This document shows, in pieces, positions 41,561 through 49,535 of a stretch of DNA of 64,000 bases; positions within the stretch are counted from its first letter, which is position 1; every line of letters starts with the position of its first letter. The position numbers were made by a program, and so were the translations under genes. The stretch lies in the NCBI GenBank assembly GCA_020636215.1, contig JACJYG010000009.1, positions 248,001 through 312,000 of the forward strand, given 5' to 3'. The stretch comes from Lewinellaceae bacterium (lineage in GTDB: Bacteria; Bacteroidota; Bacteroidia; Chitinophagales; Saprospiraceae). The notes beneath the pieces are model-generated. The model saw nothing but the letters and a program-made list of their open reading frames with translations, was not told the DNA's origin and ran no database searches.

Positions 41561-43264
41561 TTAGACCATTTCCATCTCGTATTTCTTCCATTTGATCTTC
41601 CGCTCCAGCTTATACCCTTCCAGGCGGTTGTGGTAATAGTATAATACCTTAAAGCTCTCACTGACGATCTCCCTTTTTTTATTGAACACCAAAGGCTTCG
41701 CCAAATGGTAGGTGCCCAGGCGCTCCACCCCATCCCGGATCAAATTTTCTGTTTCCCAGTGGATTTGCTCGGAAAGTTTAACGGCGCCCTCTTTTTCCAT
41801 TTGAATGAGCACCTTCTGAAGCTGGTTGACGACATCGCGGAGGGCTTCCATGGGAAAAACGTAATCATCGGTAGGAAGGCGTAGAATGCCATAGAGGTCA
41901 AGCTTGCTGTTTTGATTTTTCAATAACTCAAAAGCAGTAAAAGATACCAAATGGCTGGTGAGCACGATATTGTCCTTGAAGTAACGTTCTACGATCTTAT
42001 CCCCCAGCATTTTGGTATACTCCGATTCTCGCTGCAAATCCTGAACGACCTGGCCGTTGGAAAGAAAATAGTCCTTGATCTGGATCAGGCTGCCATGTTG
42101 GTCATAGCTGTTGCCATTTTCATCAACCGGGTTGCCCAGCACGTCAAGTGGCTGGCCGAATGACAGGGTAATATCGTTGCCTTGAGAGAAGAACCGCCAG
42201 GCGAATTTTAATTGTTTTCGAACACTATAAAAATCGTCTTTTGCGCGAATATAGCGCTCCTTACCGATCCGTTTGAGGTGTTGCTCGATCAGGAACTGTG
42301 CTTCCAGCACGAAGTGATAACTGGTGATCAGGGGTACAACAAATATCTTTCGGTTTTGGCCATTTTGAAGCATAGCCCGCTGAGCTTCCAGCACCGTGCT
42401 CATCAGTCCAAGTTTTAGCTTTGTCTCCATAGCTCCGGAACGGGAACGGGTGCCACCCGGAAAAAACAAGCTGTTGACGCCACGTTGGATGGAGAGGTTA
42501 GACATGGCCTTCAGCGTTTCCAGATAAATGTGGTTCTTCTTGCGGCGGTCCACCCGGTAAGCCCCCAAACGGTTCATGAAGTAAGCCGTATATCCGGTAT
42601 TGTAGAGGTTTAGGCCGGCGCCGTAGGAAAAGGAGGGCAAACCAGCGAAAGCGTCCATTGCATAACCAATGAGGATAGAATCCAGGTTACTGAAGTGCGT
42701 GGGGACAATAACGACGGTGCCGGCCTGGATCAGCTTCCGAACTTGCTCTACCTGCCCTTTCACCAGCAAGCGGTCCTGAAGGCGGTATTTGGACCCCCAC
42801 AGGCCTCTCCAGTTCCGGCTGGCCGCTGTATTCAGAAGGCGGGTAAAGAAAAGTGTCAGAAAGCGGCGGGCAAAGAGGAAGGTGCCGACCCGGAAAGTCC
42901 CTACGATCTCTTCTGCATAACGGTGGATGATCCGCCGCAGAATCTCTTCGTTCGTCTTTCGGGATTCTTCCTTGCTCCGGTCCAGGGACTGGCCTACCAG
43001 TTTTTTTTGAATTTTCCGCCAGAACTGGCGTTCGTTGGGCGGATCGACTTTCCAGGGCTCTTCCTTCATCCGGATACGCTCCTGGTAGATCGTTTTTGAG
43101 ATCATATCGGTGAGTTCACCAGACGGCTGCGCCATGAGGCGCTCCAGGGTGAATTCACCGATCTCCTGGATAAAATTGCGCCGGTCTTCGCTGAGTTTAT
43201 AGATCGGCCAGTCCTCTATATTGGGAATAACATGTGGGTACAAGGCTTCGGGCTTCTTGGCCAT
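41561..43264 (-). CDS. Glycerol-3-phosphate/1-acylglycerol-phosphate acyltransferase family (PlsB-like)
   Basis: A 567-residue acyltransferase for phospholipid synthesis. The HX4D catalytic motif is 'VPTHFSNLDSILIGYA', the glycerol-phosphate site 'FFPGGTRSRSGAMETKLKLG', and block IV 'IFVVPLITSYHFVLEA'. Long N-terminal (to about 180) and C-terminal regions resemble the PlsB layout rather than short PlsC, and there is no evident transmembrane domain. It follows engB by 3 bp, so the two are cotranscribed. Whether it acylates position 1 or 2 is unresolved. Confidence 0.85.
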   Translation of the reverse strand: MAKKPEALYPHVIPNIEDWPIYKLSEDRRNFIQEIGEFTLERLMAQPSGELTDMISKTIYQERIRMKEEPWKVDPPNERQFWRKIQKKLVGQSLDRSKEESRKTNEEILRRIIHRYAEEIVGTFRVGTFLFARRFLTLFFTRLLNTAASRNWRGLWGSKYRLQDRLLVKGQVEQVRKLIQAGTVVIVPTHFSNLDSILIGYAMDAFAGLPSFSYGAGLNLYNTGYTAYFMNRLGAYRVDRRKKNHIYLETLKAMSNLSIQRGVNSLFFPGGTRSRSGAMETKLKLGLMSTVLEAQRAMLQNGQNRKIFVVPLITSYHFVLEAQFLIEQHLKRIGKERYIRAKDDFYSVRKQLKFAWRFFSQGNDITLSFGQPLDVLGNPVDENGNSYDQHGSLIQIKDYFLSNGQVVQDLQRESEYTKMLGDKIVERYFKDNIVLTSHLVSFTAFELLKNQNSKLDLYGILRLPTDDYVFPMEALRDVVNQLQKVLIQMEKEGAVKLSEQIHWETENLIRDGVERLGTYHLAKPLVFNKKREIVSESFKVLYYYHNRLEGYKLERKIKWKKYEMEMV

Positions 43265-43267
43265 AAT

Positions 43268-43876
43268 TCAATAAGTTTCGTAGAATTTTTTATTGATGCC
43301 GTCTATGAATTGCAGAATATCTTCTCTTCCTTCCCTTCCCACTGCTGAAGTGATGAATTGTTGGGGCAGTTCATTCCAATGCTCCAGCAGGGCCTGCTGG
43401 ACCTGATTGATATTGGCCTCTAATTCTTCCGGTTTGAGGCGGTCTGATTTAGTGAAAACGATAACAAAAGGGATCTGCTTCTCGCCGAGCCAGTTGATGA
43501 ACTCGATGTCCAGTTGCTGGGGCGGAATATTGGCATCCACCAAAATGAAAGCGCACTGCAGGCTGGCTCGCTTTGAAAGATAGCCCTGGATCATGATCTC
43601 CCATTGCCGGCGCTTCCCTTTTGAAATGCGCGCGTAGCCATAGCCCGGCAAGTCTACCAGATACCAGTCACCATTGACCAGGAAAAAGTTCAGCAACTGC
43701 GTTTTTCCGGGAGTCTTGGAGGTGTGGGCAAGGTTTTTACGCTCGGTCAGCAGGTTGATCAAAGAGGACTTTCCGACATTGGACCGCCCGATAAAAGCGT
43801 ATTCCGGTTTTCCATCGCGGGGGCATTGTGTTTCTGTGGGGTAGCTGCCGGCGAATGCCACCTGTTTTACTTCCAT
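43268..43876 (-). CDS. engB: Ribosome biogenesis GTPase EngB (YihA/YsxC)
   Basis: A 202-residue GTPase needed for large-subunit assembly. Start at 43876 (MEVKQVAFAGSYP); the ATG at 43951 adds a hydrophobic leader unlike the family. The G motifs are complete: 'IGRSNVGKSSLIN' (G1), 'TPGKTQ' (G2), 'VDLPGYGYA' (G3) and 'IVFTKSDRL' (G4). It leads a short operon with the acyltransferase gene. Confidence 0.95.
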   Translation of the reverse strand: MEVKQVAFAGSYPTETQCPRDGKPEYAFIGRSNVGKSSLINLLTERKNLAHTSKTPGKTQLLNFFLVNGDWYLVDLPGYGYARISKGKRRQWEIMIQGYLSKRASLQCAFILVDANIPPQQLDIEFINWLGEKQIPFVIVFTKSDRLKPEELEANINQVQQALLEHWNELPQQFITSAVGREGREDILQFIDGINKKFYETY

Positions 43877-44004
43877 GCGTTGTTGCTTTGCTGAAAACAA
43901 CAATAATAGCCCAAAATTGTGGTTAAAAAAAATGGAAAGTATTTGTTGCAAGCCCTATCTTTTAAAAAGCTTCTTTGTTCATAATTATATAAAATGGAAA
44001 GCCC

Positions 44005-44652
44005 ATGAAAAAGGTAATAGTATTTCTAGCCTGCCTGCTGTCGCTGGCGCCCGCATACGCTCAACTCCGGATCGGCCTGCGCGCCGGGCTCAGTACATCC
44101 GACCTCCAGGTGGCCCCCGCCACGGTGGTTGGCCCCGGCGGCCTGGATTACCTCAAGCTGGCGGTAGATGAAGCCCACTTTGGCCTGCAGGGCGGCCTGG
44201 TCATACAGGCCAGTCTTGGAAAGCGGCTGCTCCTTCAGCCTGAAGTGTTATTCAATTCCAATAAAGTGGATTACCGCGTGGAGGATTTAACTGACCCGAC
44301 TGCGCCAACGACTATTAAATCTGAAAAATACCAGAATCTGGATATTCCGTTCATAGTGGGCTATCGACTGGGCCCCTTGCGGCTTCAGGCTGGCCCGGAA
44401 GCCCATATCTTCCTCAACAGCACTTCCGGCCTTACCGACTATGAAGGCTACAAACAGGACTTCCAGAAAGCTACCTTCGGCTGGATCGCCGGCCTGGGGC
44501 TCGATATCTGGAATTTCATGCTGGATGCGCGCTACGAAGGGAATTTCACCAAATTCGGAGACCATATCACCTTTTACGACAAGACCTATGATCTGGGGGA
44601 TCCGCCATCAAGGTGGTTGTTCTCGCTGGGGTATTTGTTCGGCAAAAGGTAA
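44005..44652 (+). CDS. Outer membrane beta-barrel protein, PorT-like fold family
   Basis: A 215-residue exported protein. Signal peptide MKKVIVFLACLLSLAPAYAQ, then alternating beta strands (IGLRAGLSTSDLQV, 'FGLQGGLVIQASLGKRLLLQPEVLF', 'LDIPFIVGYRLGPLRLQAGPEAHI') that fit the small outer-membrane barrel family common in Bacteroidota, ending in 'WLFSLGYLFGKR'. It is distinct from PorT at 36933. No specific role is known. Its stop codon runs straight into the 8-bp word array that follows. Confidence 0.8.
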   Translation: MKKVIVFLACLLSLAPAYAQLRIGLRAGLSTSDLQVAPATVVGPGGLDYLKLAVDEAHFGLQGGLVIQASLGKRLLLQPEVLFNSNKVDYRVEDLTDPTAPTTIKSEKYQNLDIPFIVGYRLGPLRLQAGPEAHIFLNSTSGLTDYEGYKQDFQKATFGWIAGLGLDIWNFMLDARYEGNFTKFGDHITFYDKTYDLGDPPSRWLFSLGYLFGKR

Positions 44653-44812
44653 TGCGTGAATGCAAGAATGCGTGAATGCAAGAATGTGTGAATGCAAGAA
44701 TGCGTGAATGAGTAAATTCCTCGAATCCCAATTATCGCATTCTCCCTCTCCCATTCTCGCATTCTAAATATTCCATTCTCGCATTCTCCCATTCTCGCAT
44801 TCTAAATATTCC
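44651..44812. repeat. Paired 8-bp word arrays in opposite orientation (GAATGNNN)
   Basis: Bases 44651-44713 are eight units of GAATGNNN (GAATGCGT and GAATGCAA alternate, ending GAATGAGT). After a 23-bp unique stretch, 44737-44812 repeats the same word on the other strand (ATTCTCGC, ATTCTCCC, twice ending in ATTCTAAATATTCC). The halves can pair as a long imperfect hairpin. The array fills the gap between the beta-barrel stop codon and the sigma factor gene and may act as a terminator or an unstable spacer. Confidence 0.85.
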
Positions 44813-44877
44813 ACCCACCATACAACCAAGCCATGGCCATGGGTAGTCCTTACTGTAAATAACGGAATTCCAGCCAC

Positions 44878-45417
44878 ATGGCCTACGCCACGATTAGCAT
44901 GACGGAAGCTGAATTAATTGATGGATGCCTCGCCAATGACCGCCTGGCGCAGAAGCAGTTATACGACCGCTATTCCAAGGCCATGTATACGGCGGCATAC
45001 CGGATCACCTCTGATTTTGAACTGGCCAACGATGTGCTGCAGGAAGCCTTTATCAAGGTTTTCCGGGCGCTTCCCGGCTTTCGGCGGGAGTCCACCCTCG
45101 GCGCCTGGATCAAATCTATCGTCATCCGGACCGCCCTCAGCCGAATCAAACGCGAACCCCATTTCGAACCACTTGAAAACCATCAGCAAAATGACGCCAT
45201 CGACTGGGGACACCGGCTGGATGTGGAGTATCTCGAAAAGGCGATCCAGGCGCTCCCGGAAGGATACCGGGCTGTTTTTGTACTCGTAGAAGTGGAAGGT
45301 TATCCCCATAAAGAGGTGGCCGAAATGCTGGGCATTTCAGTGGGCACTTCCAAGTCCCAGTTATTTTACGCCAAAAAAAGGCTGCGCGAATCCATCAGTA
45401 AAATCCTTGGGCAATGA
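44878..45417 (+). CDS. ECF-family RNA polymerase sigma factor
   Basis: A 179-residue sigma factor with region 2 ('YTAAYRITSDFELANDVLQEAFIKVFRAL') and region 4 ('LPEGYRAVFVLVEVEGYPHKEVAEMLGISVGTSKSQLFYAKKRL', a helix-turn-helix). Its stop overlaps the next start as ATGA. The downstream membrane protein is the likely anti-sigma factor, so the three genes probably form a self-regulating surface-stress module. The target promoters are not evident. Confidence 0.93.
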   Translation: MAYATISMTEAELIDGCLANDRLAQKQLYDRYSKAMYTAAYRITSDFELANDVLQEAFIKVFRALPGFRRESTLGAWIKSIVIRTALSRIKREPHFEPLENHQQNDAIDWGHRLDVEYLEKAIQALPEGYRAVFVLVEVEGYPHKEVAEMLGISVGTSKSQLFYAKKRLRESISKILGQ

Positions 45418-46037
45418 ACAGCAAAGAACAAAATCCGGAGGTTCTGAAAGCAGCGATCCGCCAATTGCCGGCCTATCGCCCGCCGGATACCGTATGGGCT
45501 GATATCGAAGCGGCACTGGGCCAAATGGAGCAGGAACAAGCGCTCCGGGAGGCCCTGGCGCAACTACCGGCCTATTCCCCGCCGGAAAGCCTCTGGGAGA
45601 CGATCGAAGCGGAACTACCTGACGTCAATCGTAAAGCGCCGCGCCTGCGCGCCATTAGCTGGGCGAGCGCAGCTGCGGCGGCAGTGGTGCTATTATCCAT
45701 CGCCTGGTTTCTTTGGCCCAGCCCCGATAGCCCTTTCGAAGTCAGCTATGCGTACGAGACGACAACCGGCTCCAACCCTACCCTTTTCGAGAACGATTGG
45801 GATGAAGACGAGCCCGCCCTGAAAAAGGCAGTAGATCAATTCTCCCAGGATCCGGTAGCCCGCCAGGATCCGGCCTATCAATCTCTACTCGTAGAATGGA
45901 AGGAATTGAACGAAGCCAAAGCAGAAGTAGTGGAAATAATGGAACGCTACGGTAAAGATGGCCGCCTGATCCGCCAGCTCAGCGAAATTGAGCGGGAACG
46001 GTCTGCATTGGCTAAGCAAATGGTAATACAGATATGA
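45414..46037 (+). CDS. Putative membrane anti-sigma factor with duplicated N-terminal motif
   Basis: A 207-residue protein with one transmembrane segment (about 82-102, 'ISWASAAAAAVVLLSIAWFLW'). The cytoplasmic N-terminus repeats one motif twice: LPAYRPPDTVWADIEAAL (18-35) and LPAYSPPESLWETIEAEL (51-68). The periplasmic part ends in a charged coiled-coil-like helix (RLIRQLSEIERERSALAKQM). It overlaps the ECF sigma gene by 4 bp and the next gene by 4 bp. The anti-sigma role is inferred from position and topology; it has no zinc-binding HxxxCxxC. Confidence 0.75.
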   Translation: MNSKEQNPEVLKAAIRQLPAYRPPDTVWADIEAALGQMEQEQALREALAQLPAYSPPESLWETIEAELPDVNRKAPRLRAISWASAAAAAVVLLSIAWFLWPSPDSPFEVSYAYETTTGSNPTLFENDWDEDEPALKKAVDQFSQDPVARQDPAYQSLLVEWKELNEAKAEVVEIMERYGKDGRLIRQLSEIERERSALAKQMVIQI

Positions 46038-46963
46038 AAATGAACCACTGCATTCCCCTTCTAACCAGCGCCTTTCTAATCTACGCCTCGAGCTTGCTAT
46101 CCGGCCAGGGGGCCGACCTGCACGTCATCACCAAACGGTTGGAAAAAACTTTCGCTTATAAGGCTGGTTATGAGGTCAATATCGAGGGAGAGAAAGCCGA
46201 GGTATCGATCGGAACCTGGGACAAGGCGGAAATTTCAGTCCGAATGGAACTTATCGCCCGTCACCCGGACAAAGCCACCGCCGAAGCCGACCTGGAGAAG
46301 ATGAAATTCCTGGCCGAGCGAGTGCGCAACAAGATCTACCTGCGCAACTATATCGGGATAGCAGAAGGGGAAGCCAAGCCAGCATCCAATCTGGAGGCCC
46401 GCTACACCATTCTGGTTCCAGCTGATTGCCCGGTCTACCTCAAGAACTACTTCGGCGTTTCCAACGTGGCCAACCTGACCAAAAGCTTCCGATTTTTCGG
46501 CGAATTCAGTAAGGTAGGCCTGGATAATGTACAGGGCGCCATCGACCTCCGCACCCGCTTCGGAGATATCATCGGAAGAACGCTAAGCGGCGATGTCACC
46601 ATCAATTCCCGGCGGTCGGACATTACGCTCGAAGACATCAAAGGCCGTTACAATATCGAGGCGCAGTACGGCGCCATCCGCATCCTCTCCACCACCGGCC
46701 TGCTCGACCTCAACATCAAAGCCGAGAAAAGCGATGTCTACCTCTTTGACCCCAAACTTGGCGACTTCGGTTTCCTGCTCACCGCCCAGGAAGGCCAGAT
46801 CAACTACCCCGGCGACCTGCGGATGAACTTTTTATCCAATACGGAGTCCTTAAAAAAAGTGGAGGTAAAACCCAAACAGGAATATTACCCCAGCATTACT
46901 ATATCTGTCACCTTCGGGGATATTTACCTGGAAAAGGAGAAGCCGGTGAATGGGAAGTTTTGA
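46034..46963 (+). CDS. Exported DUF4097-like beta-helix protein
   Basis: A 309-residue protein with a signal peptide (MKMNHCIPLLTSAFLIYASSLLSGQG), followed by a repetitive beta-strand region with 'LKNYFGVSNVANL', 'FGEFSKVGLDNVQGAIDLRTRFGDIIGRTLSGDVTINS' (two parts), 'DITLEDIKGRYNIEAQYGAIRIL' and 'DLNIKAEKSDVYLF'. This stacked pattern is that of DUF4097/GIN-type adhesin-like proteins often found behind ECF sigma modules. Probably the periplasmic or surface output or sensor of the operon. The exact function is unknown. Confidence 0.75.
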   Translation: MKMNHCIPLLTSAFLIYASSLLSGQGADLHVITKRLEKTFAYKAGYEVNIEGEKAEVSIGTWDKAEISVRMELIARHPDKATAEADLEKMKFLAERVRNKIYLRNYIGIAEGEAKPASNLEARYTILVPADCPVYLKNYFGVSNVANLTKSFRFFGEFSKVGLDNVQGAIDLRTRFGDIIGRTLSGDVTINSRRSDITLEDIKGRYNIEAQYGAIRILSTTGLLDLNIKAEKSDVYLFDPKLGDFGFLLTAQEGQINYPGDLRMNFLSNTESLKKVEVKPKQEYYPSITISVTFGDIYLEKEKPVNGKF

Positions 46964-46976
46964 GAGAATGTGATAC

Positions 46977-48020
46977 TCACACCACCCGCACCAATTTCTC
47001 CTCCCGCTTCGTGATATACCCCAGCGCCTCCAGGATAAACCCCTGCTCCAAAGCAACTTCCAAAAATGCCGTTTCAGACTCCGGGCTTACCGCTACCAGC
47101 AGCCCGCCGCTCGTCTGCGGATCGCAGAGGAGAAAGCGCTGGCGGTCCGGCAACTCGGCGACTTTATGGCCATAACTAGCCCAGTTGCGGTGGGTGCCGC
47201 CGGGGATGCAGCCTTCGTCGAGGTAGTGGCCCAGGATGCTGCGGTCCATGAAGGGAACTTTCTCGAATTCAACAACAGCAGTAACGTTGCTGGCTTCGCA
47301 CATTTCGGTAAGGTGGCCCAGCAGGCCGAAGCCGGTCACATCGGTCATGGCCTGGATGTAAGGCAATTTCCCAAACACTTCCCCTACCCGATTCAGTTGC
47401 ACCATGCTGTTGCGGGCCAGGTTGTGGTGCTCGGCATGGAGCTTGTTTTTCTTCTGGGCAGTGGTGAGGATGCCTACGCCAAGGGGTTTGGTAAGAAAAA
47501 GCTTTGCGCCGGGAGTTGCGCCGCCATTTTCCTTGAGGTATTCCTTTTGCACGCGTCCCGTTACAGCCAGGCCGAAGATAGGCTCGGGACTGTCGATGCT
47601 ATGGCCGCCGGCCAGGGGAATACCGGCTTCGGCACAGGCTTTACGGCTGCCTTCCACTACCCGGTTGGCCACATCCGGTGGCAACTTATCGATAGGCCAG
47701 CCCAGGATGGCAATGGCCACCAAAGGGGTGCCACCCATGGCGTAAATGTCACTGATGGCGTTTACCGAAGCAATGCGGCCGAAATCTTCAGGATCGTCCA
47801 CGATCGGCATGAAAAAATCGGTGGTGCTAACGATGGCCGTGCCGTCGCCCAGGTCGTAAACGGCAGCGTCGTCGCGCTCGTCATTGCCGACTAACAATTG
47901 AGGGAAGTGAAATTTTTCGGATTGGTACTGCAGGATCTCATCCAGCACTTTGGGGGCGATCTTACAACCGCAGCCGGCGCCGTGGCTATATTGGGTCAGT
48001 TTATATTCTACCAATTGCAT
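46977..48020 (-). CDS. selD: Selenide, water dikinase
   Basis: A 347-residue enzyme that makes selenophosphate from selenide and ATP. The catalytic Cys17 and Lys20 sit in 'SHGAGCGCKIAPKV', the same numbering as in E. coli, so it uses cysteine, not selenocysteine, at the active site. Also 'DFFMPIVDDPEDFGRIASVNAISDIYAMGG' (in two conserved blocks) and 'GGHSIDSPEPIFGLAVTG'. Its start lies 13 bp inside the end of mnmH, so translation is coupled. With mnmH it supplies selenium for tRNA 2-selenouridine; no selA/selB is visible. Confidence 0.96.
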   Translation of the reverse strand: MQLVEYKLTQYSHGAGCGCKIAPKVLDEILQYQSEKFHFPQLLVGNDERDDAAVYDLGDGTAIVSTTDFFMPIVDDPEDFGRIASVNAISDIYAMGGTPLVAIAILGWPIDKLPPDVANRVVEGSRKACAEAGIPLAGGHSIDSPEPIFGLAVTGRVQKEYLKENGGATPGAKLFLTKPLGVGILTTAQKKNKLHAEHHNLARNSMVQLNRVGEVFGKLPYIQAMTDVTGFGLLGHLTEMCEASNVTAVVEFEKVPFMDRSILGHYLDEGCIPGGTHRNWASYGHKVAELPDRQRFLLCDPQTSGGLLVAVSPESETAFLEVALEQGFILEALGYITKREEKLVRVV

Positions 48021-49057
48021 AAATTGTTTTTTTCAGCAAACGCTATTAGTTCCCGCGCGGTTTTGGCCGGTTCGGTATTTTCCGTAGGAATGTAAAAAAT
48101 CCGGGAATGATCCCGTTTACTCAGGGTGTGGTGGTTGTAGGCCTTGTCGTAGTACCGCAACCCAATTCGGGCGGCTTCGGCATAATCGTCGATGGCCAGC
48201 GCTTCCAGGGCCGCTTTCAGGTGTTGCCCGCCCAGGCGTTTGCCGATCTTTTCAAAGGATGAAATAAGGTGCTCCTTTGGAAATTGGGCATAAACTTCCA
48301 CCAACCGGTTAACCCTGTTTTCGAATGGAACCTGCAGCGCCAGCAAAGGTGCTTCCAGGATTCTTTTCCAAACCCCATCCGGGATATAGACCCTCCCGAT
48401 GGGCTTGCTCTCGTTTTCCAGCCAGATTGGCCGTCCGGGGTCACACTGCTGGAATGTTTTGAATAAATCGTTTTCAAATTGTTCTACTGTGGGCTGACTG
48501 CTTTCTCCCAAGGCGCCAAATGCAGACCCCTTATGGTGCGCCAGGCCTTCCAGGTCGATCACCTGCTCGCCCAGTTTTTGCAAAGCCTGGATTACTTCCG
48601 TCTTTCCGGAACCAGTCTCTCCTCCTACAATGACCAAATTGGCTGGCCGTTCTGAAAATTGCTGAAGGATATAATTGCGGTAGGCTTTATAGCCTCCAAT
48701 GACGACTTCAACATCCATGCCCGCCAGGTTCAAGAGCCAGCCCATGCTGCTACTGCGCTGCCCGCCCCGCCAACAATGCACCGCTATTTTTCCTGTCGGC
48801 CCCAGGCGGCGGGCTTCTTCCACAAAATGGCGCATTTTGGGCCCAACAAAATCCAGCCCTTTGAGAAAGGCTTGCTGCGGATCAGCCTGCTTGTAGATAG
48901 TCCCCACCTCAGCCCGTTCCTCATTGGAAAACAACGGCAGGTTCAACGCGCCGGGAATATGCCCCTGGGCGTACTCAGCCGGGGTGCGCACGTCGAAGAG
49001 CACCCTACCGCTTTCCCGGTTCAACAGTTGTTCTATGGTGATTTTGGTGGTTGACAA
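48008..49057 (-). CDS. mnmH: tRNA 2-selenouridine synthase (MnmH/SelU); start uncertain
   Basis: Replaces sulfur by selenium at the wobble 2-thiouridine of certain tRNAs. A rhodanese domain holds the catalytic cysteine in 'VHCWRGGQRSSSMGWLL', followed by a P-loop domain with 'VGGETGSGKTEVIQAL'. I give the start as TTG at 49057 (LSTTKITIEQLL), yielding about 349 residues, the usual family size. The same frame stays open to an ATG at 49333, which would add 92 residues made mostly of Gln-Asp-X repeats encoded by a 9-bp tandem array. Either the gene really carries a variable-length acidic tail or it starts at a non-ATG codon. The stop overlaps selD. Confidence 0.85.
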   Translation of the reverse strand: MSTTKITIEQLLNRESGRVLFDVRTPAEYAQGHIPGALNLPLFSNEERAEVGTIYKQADPQQAFLKGLDFVGPKMRHFVEEARRLGPTGKIAVHCWRGGQRSSSMGWLLNLAGMDVEVVIGGYKAYRNYILQQFSERPANLVIVGGETGSGKTEVIQALQKLGEQVIDLEGLAHHKGSAFGALGESSQPTVEQFENDLFKTFQQCDPGRPIWLENESKPIGRVYIPDGVWKRILEAPLLALQVPFENRVNRLVEVYAQFPKEHLISSFEKIGKRLGGQHLKAALEALAIDDYAEAARIGLRYYDKAYNHHTLSKRDHSRIFYIPTENTEPAKTARELIAFAEKNNLCNW

Positions 49058-49066
49058 GGTGGTTTT

Positions 49067-49278
49067 ATGTCTTGTGTGTCTTGTTCGTCTTGTTGTCTTG
49101 TGTGTCTTGTTGTCTTGTGTGTCTTGTTCGTCTTGTTTGTCTTGTGTGTCTTGTTCGTCTTGTTTGTCTTGTGTGTCTTGTTCGTCTTGTTTGTCTTGTG
49201 TGTCTTGTGTGTCTTGTTCGTCTTGTTTGTCTTGTTCGTCTTGTTTGTCTTGTTGTCTTGTTGGTCTTGTTGTCTTGT
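49067..49278. repeat. 9-bp word tandem array (CTTGTNNGT), in frame with mnmH
   Basis: About 23 consecutive units of CTTGTNNGT (variants GTGT, TCGT, TTGT; a few 8-bp units), with a higher-order 27-bp period of three units in the middle. On the minus strand it reads CAAGACNNN-type codons, giving Gln-Asp-Glu, Gln-Asp-Thr and Gln-Asp-Lys in the mnmH frame. Length change by replication slippage would keep the mnmH frame when whole 9-bp units are gained or lost. The plus-strand open frames through it (leucine/valine/cysteine runs) are artefacts. Confidence 0.9.
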
Positions 49279-49407
49279 GGGAGTGTTCGTGAGTTCGTGT
49301 CCCGTCCTTGAGGGCCGGGTAAAGTTTAAGCACCCCGAAACCTCAATAAAATTAAAGCTTCCCTGATTATGGTGGAGGATTTGACACAGTTATTTGAAAA
49401 CTCCCAA

Positions 49408-49535
49408 CCTACTGACCTTCCGACCTACTGACCTTCCGACCTACTGACCTCCCGACCTACTGACCTACTGACCTACTGACCTCCCGACCTTAAGACCTAC
49501 TGACCTACTGACCTTAAGACCTTCCGGCCTACTGA
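49408..49535. repeat. 8-bp word tandem array (CCTNNNGA), ends at glpK stop
   Basis: Sixteen contiguous 8-bp units, 128 bp in all, following CCTNNNGA with cores ACT (9 units), TCC (3), CCC (2) and TAA (2); one unit ends GG. It abuts the glpK stop codon at 49536-49538. It is not CRISPR: no spacers, and the unit is far too short. Confidence 0.9.

Noticed and set aside
46977..48020. Selenocysteine in SelD
   Set aside because: The active-site position is Cys17 with a normal codon, and no in-frame TGA was needed.
49067..49278. CRISPR-like array
   Set aside because: Units are 9 bp and contiguous with no spacers and no cas genes nearby.
49051..49366. Plus-strand hydrophobic leucine/valine/cysteine ORFs over the array
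   Set aside because: They are only the antisense reading of the 9-bp array, occur in several frames at once, and have no signal of a real gene.
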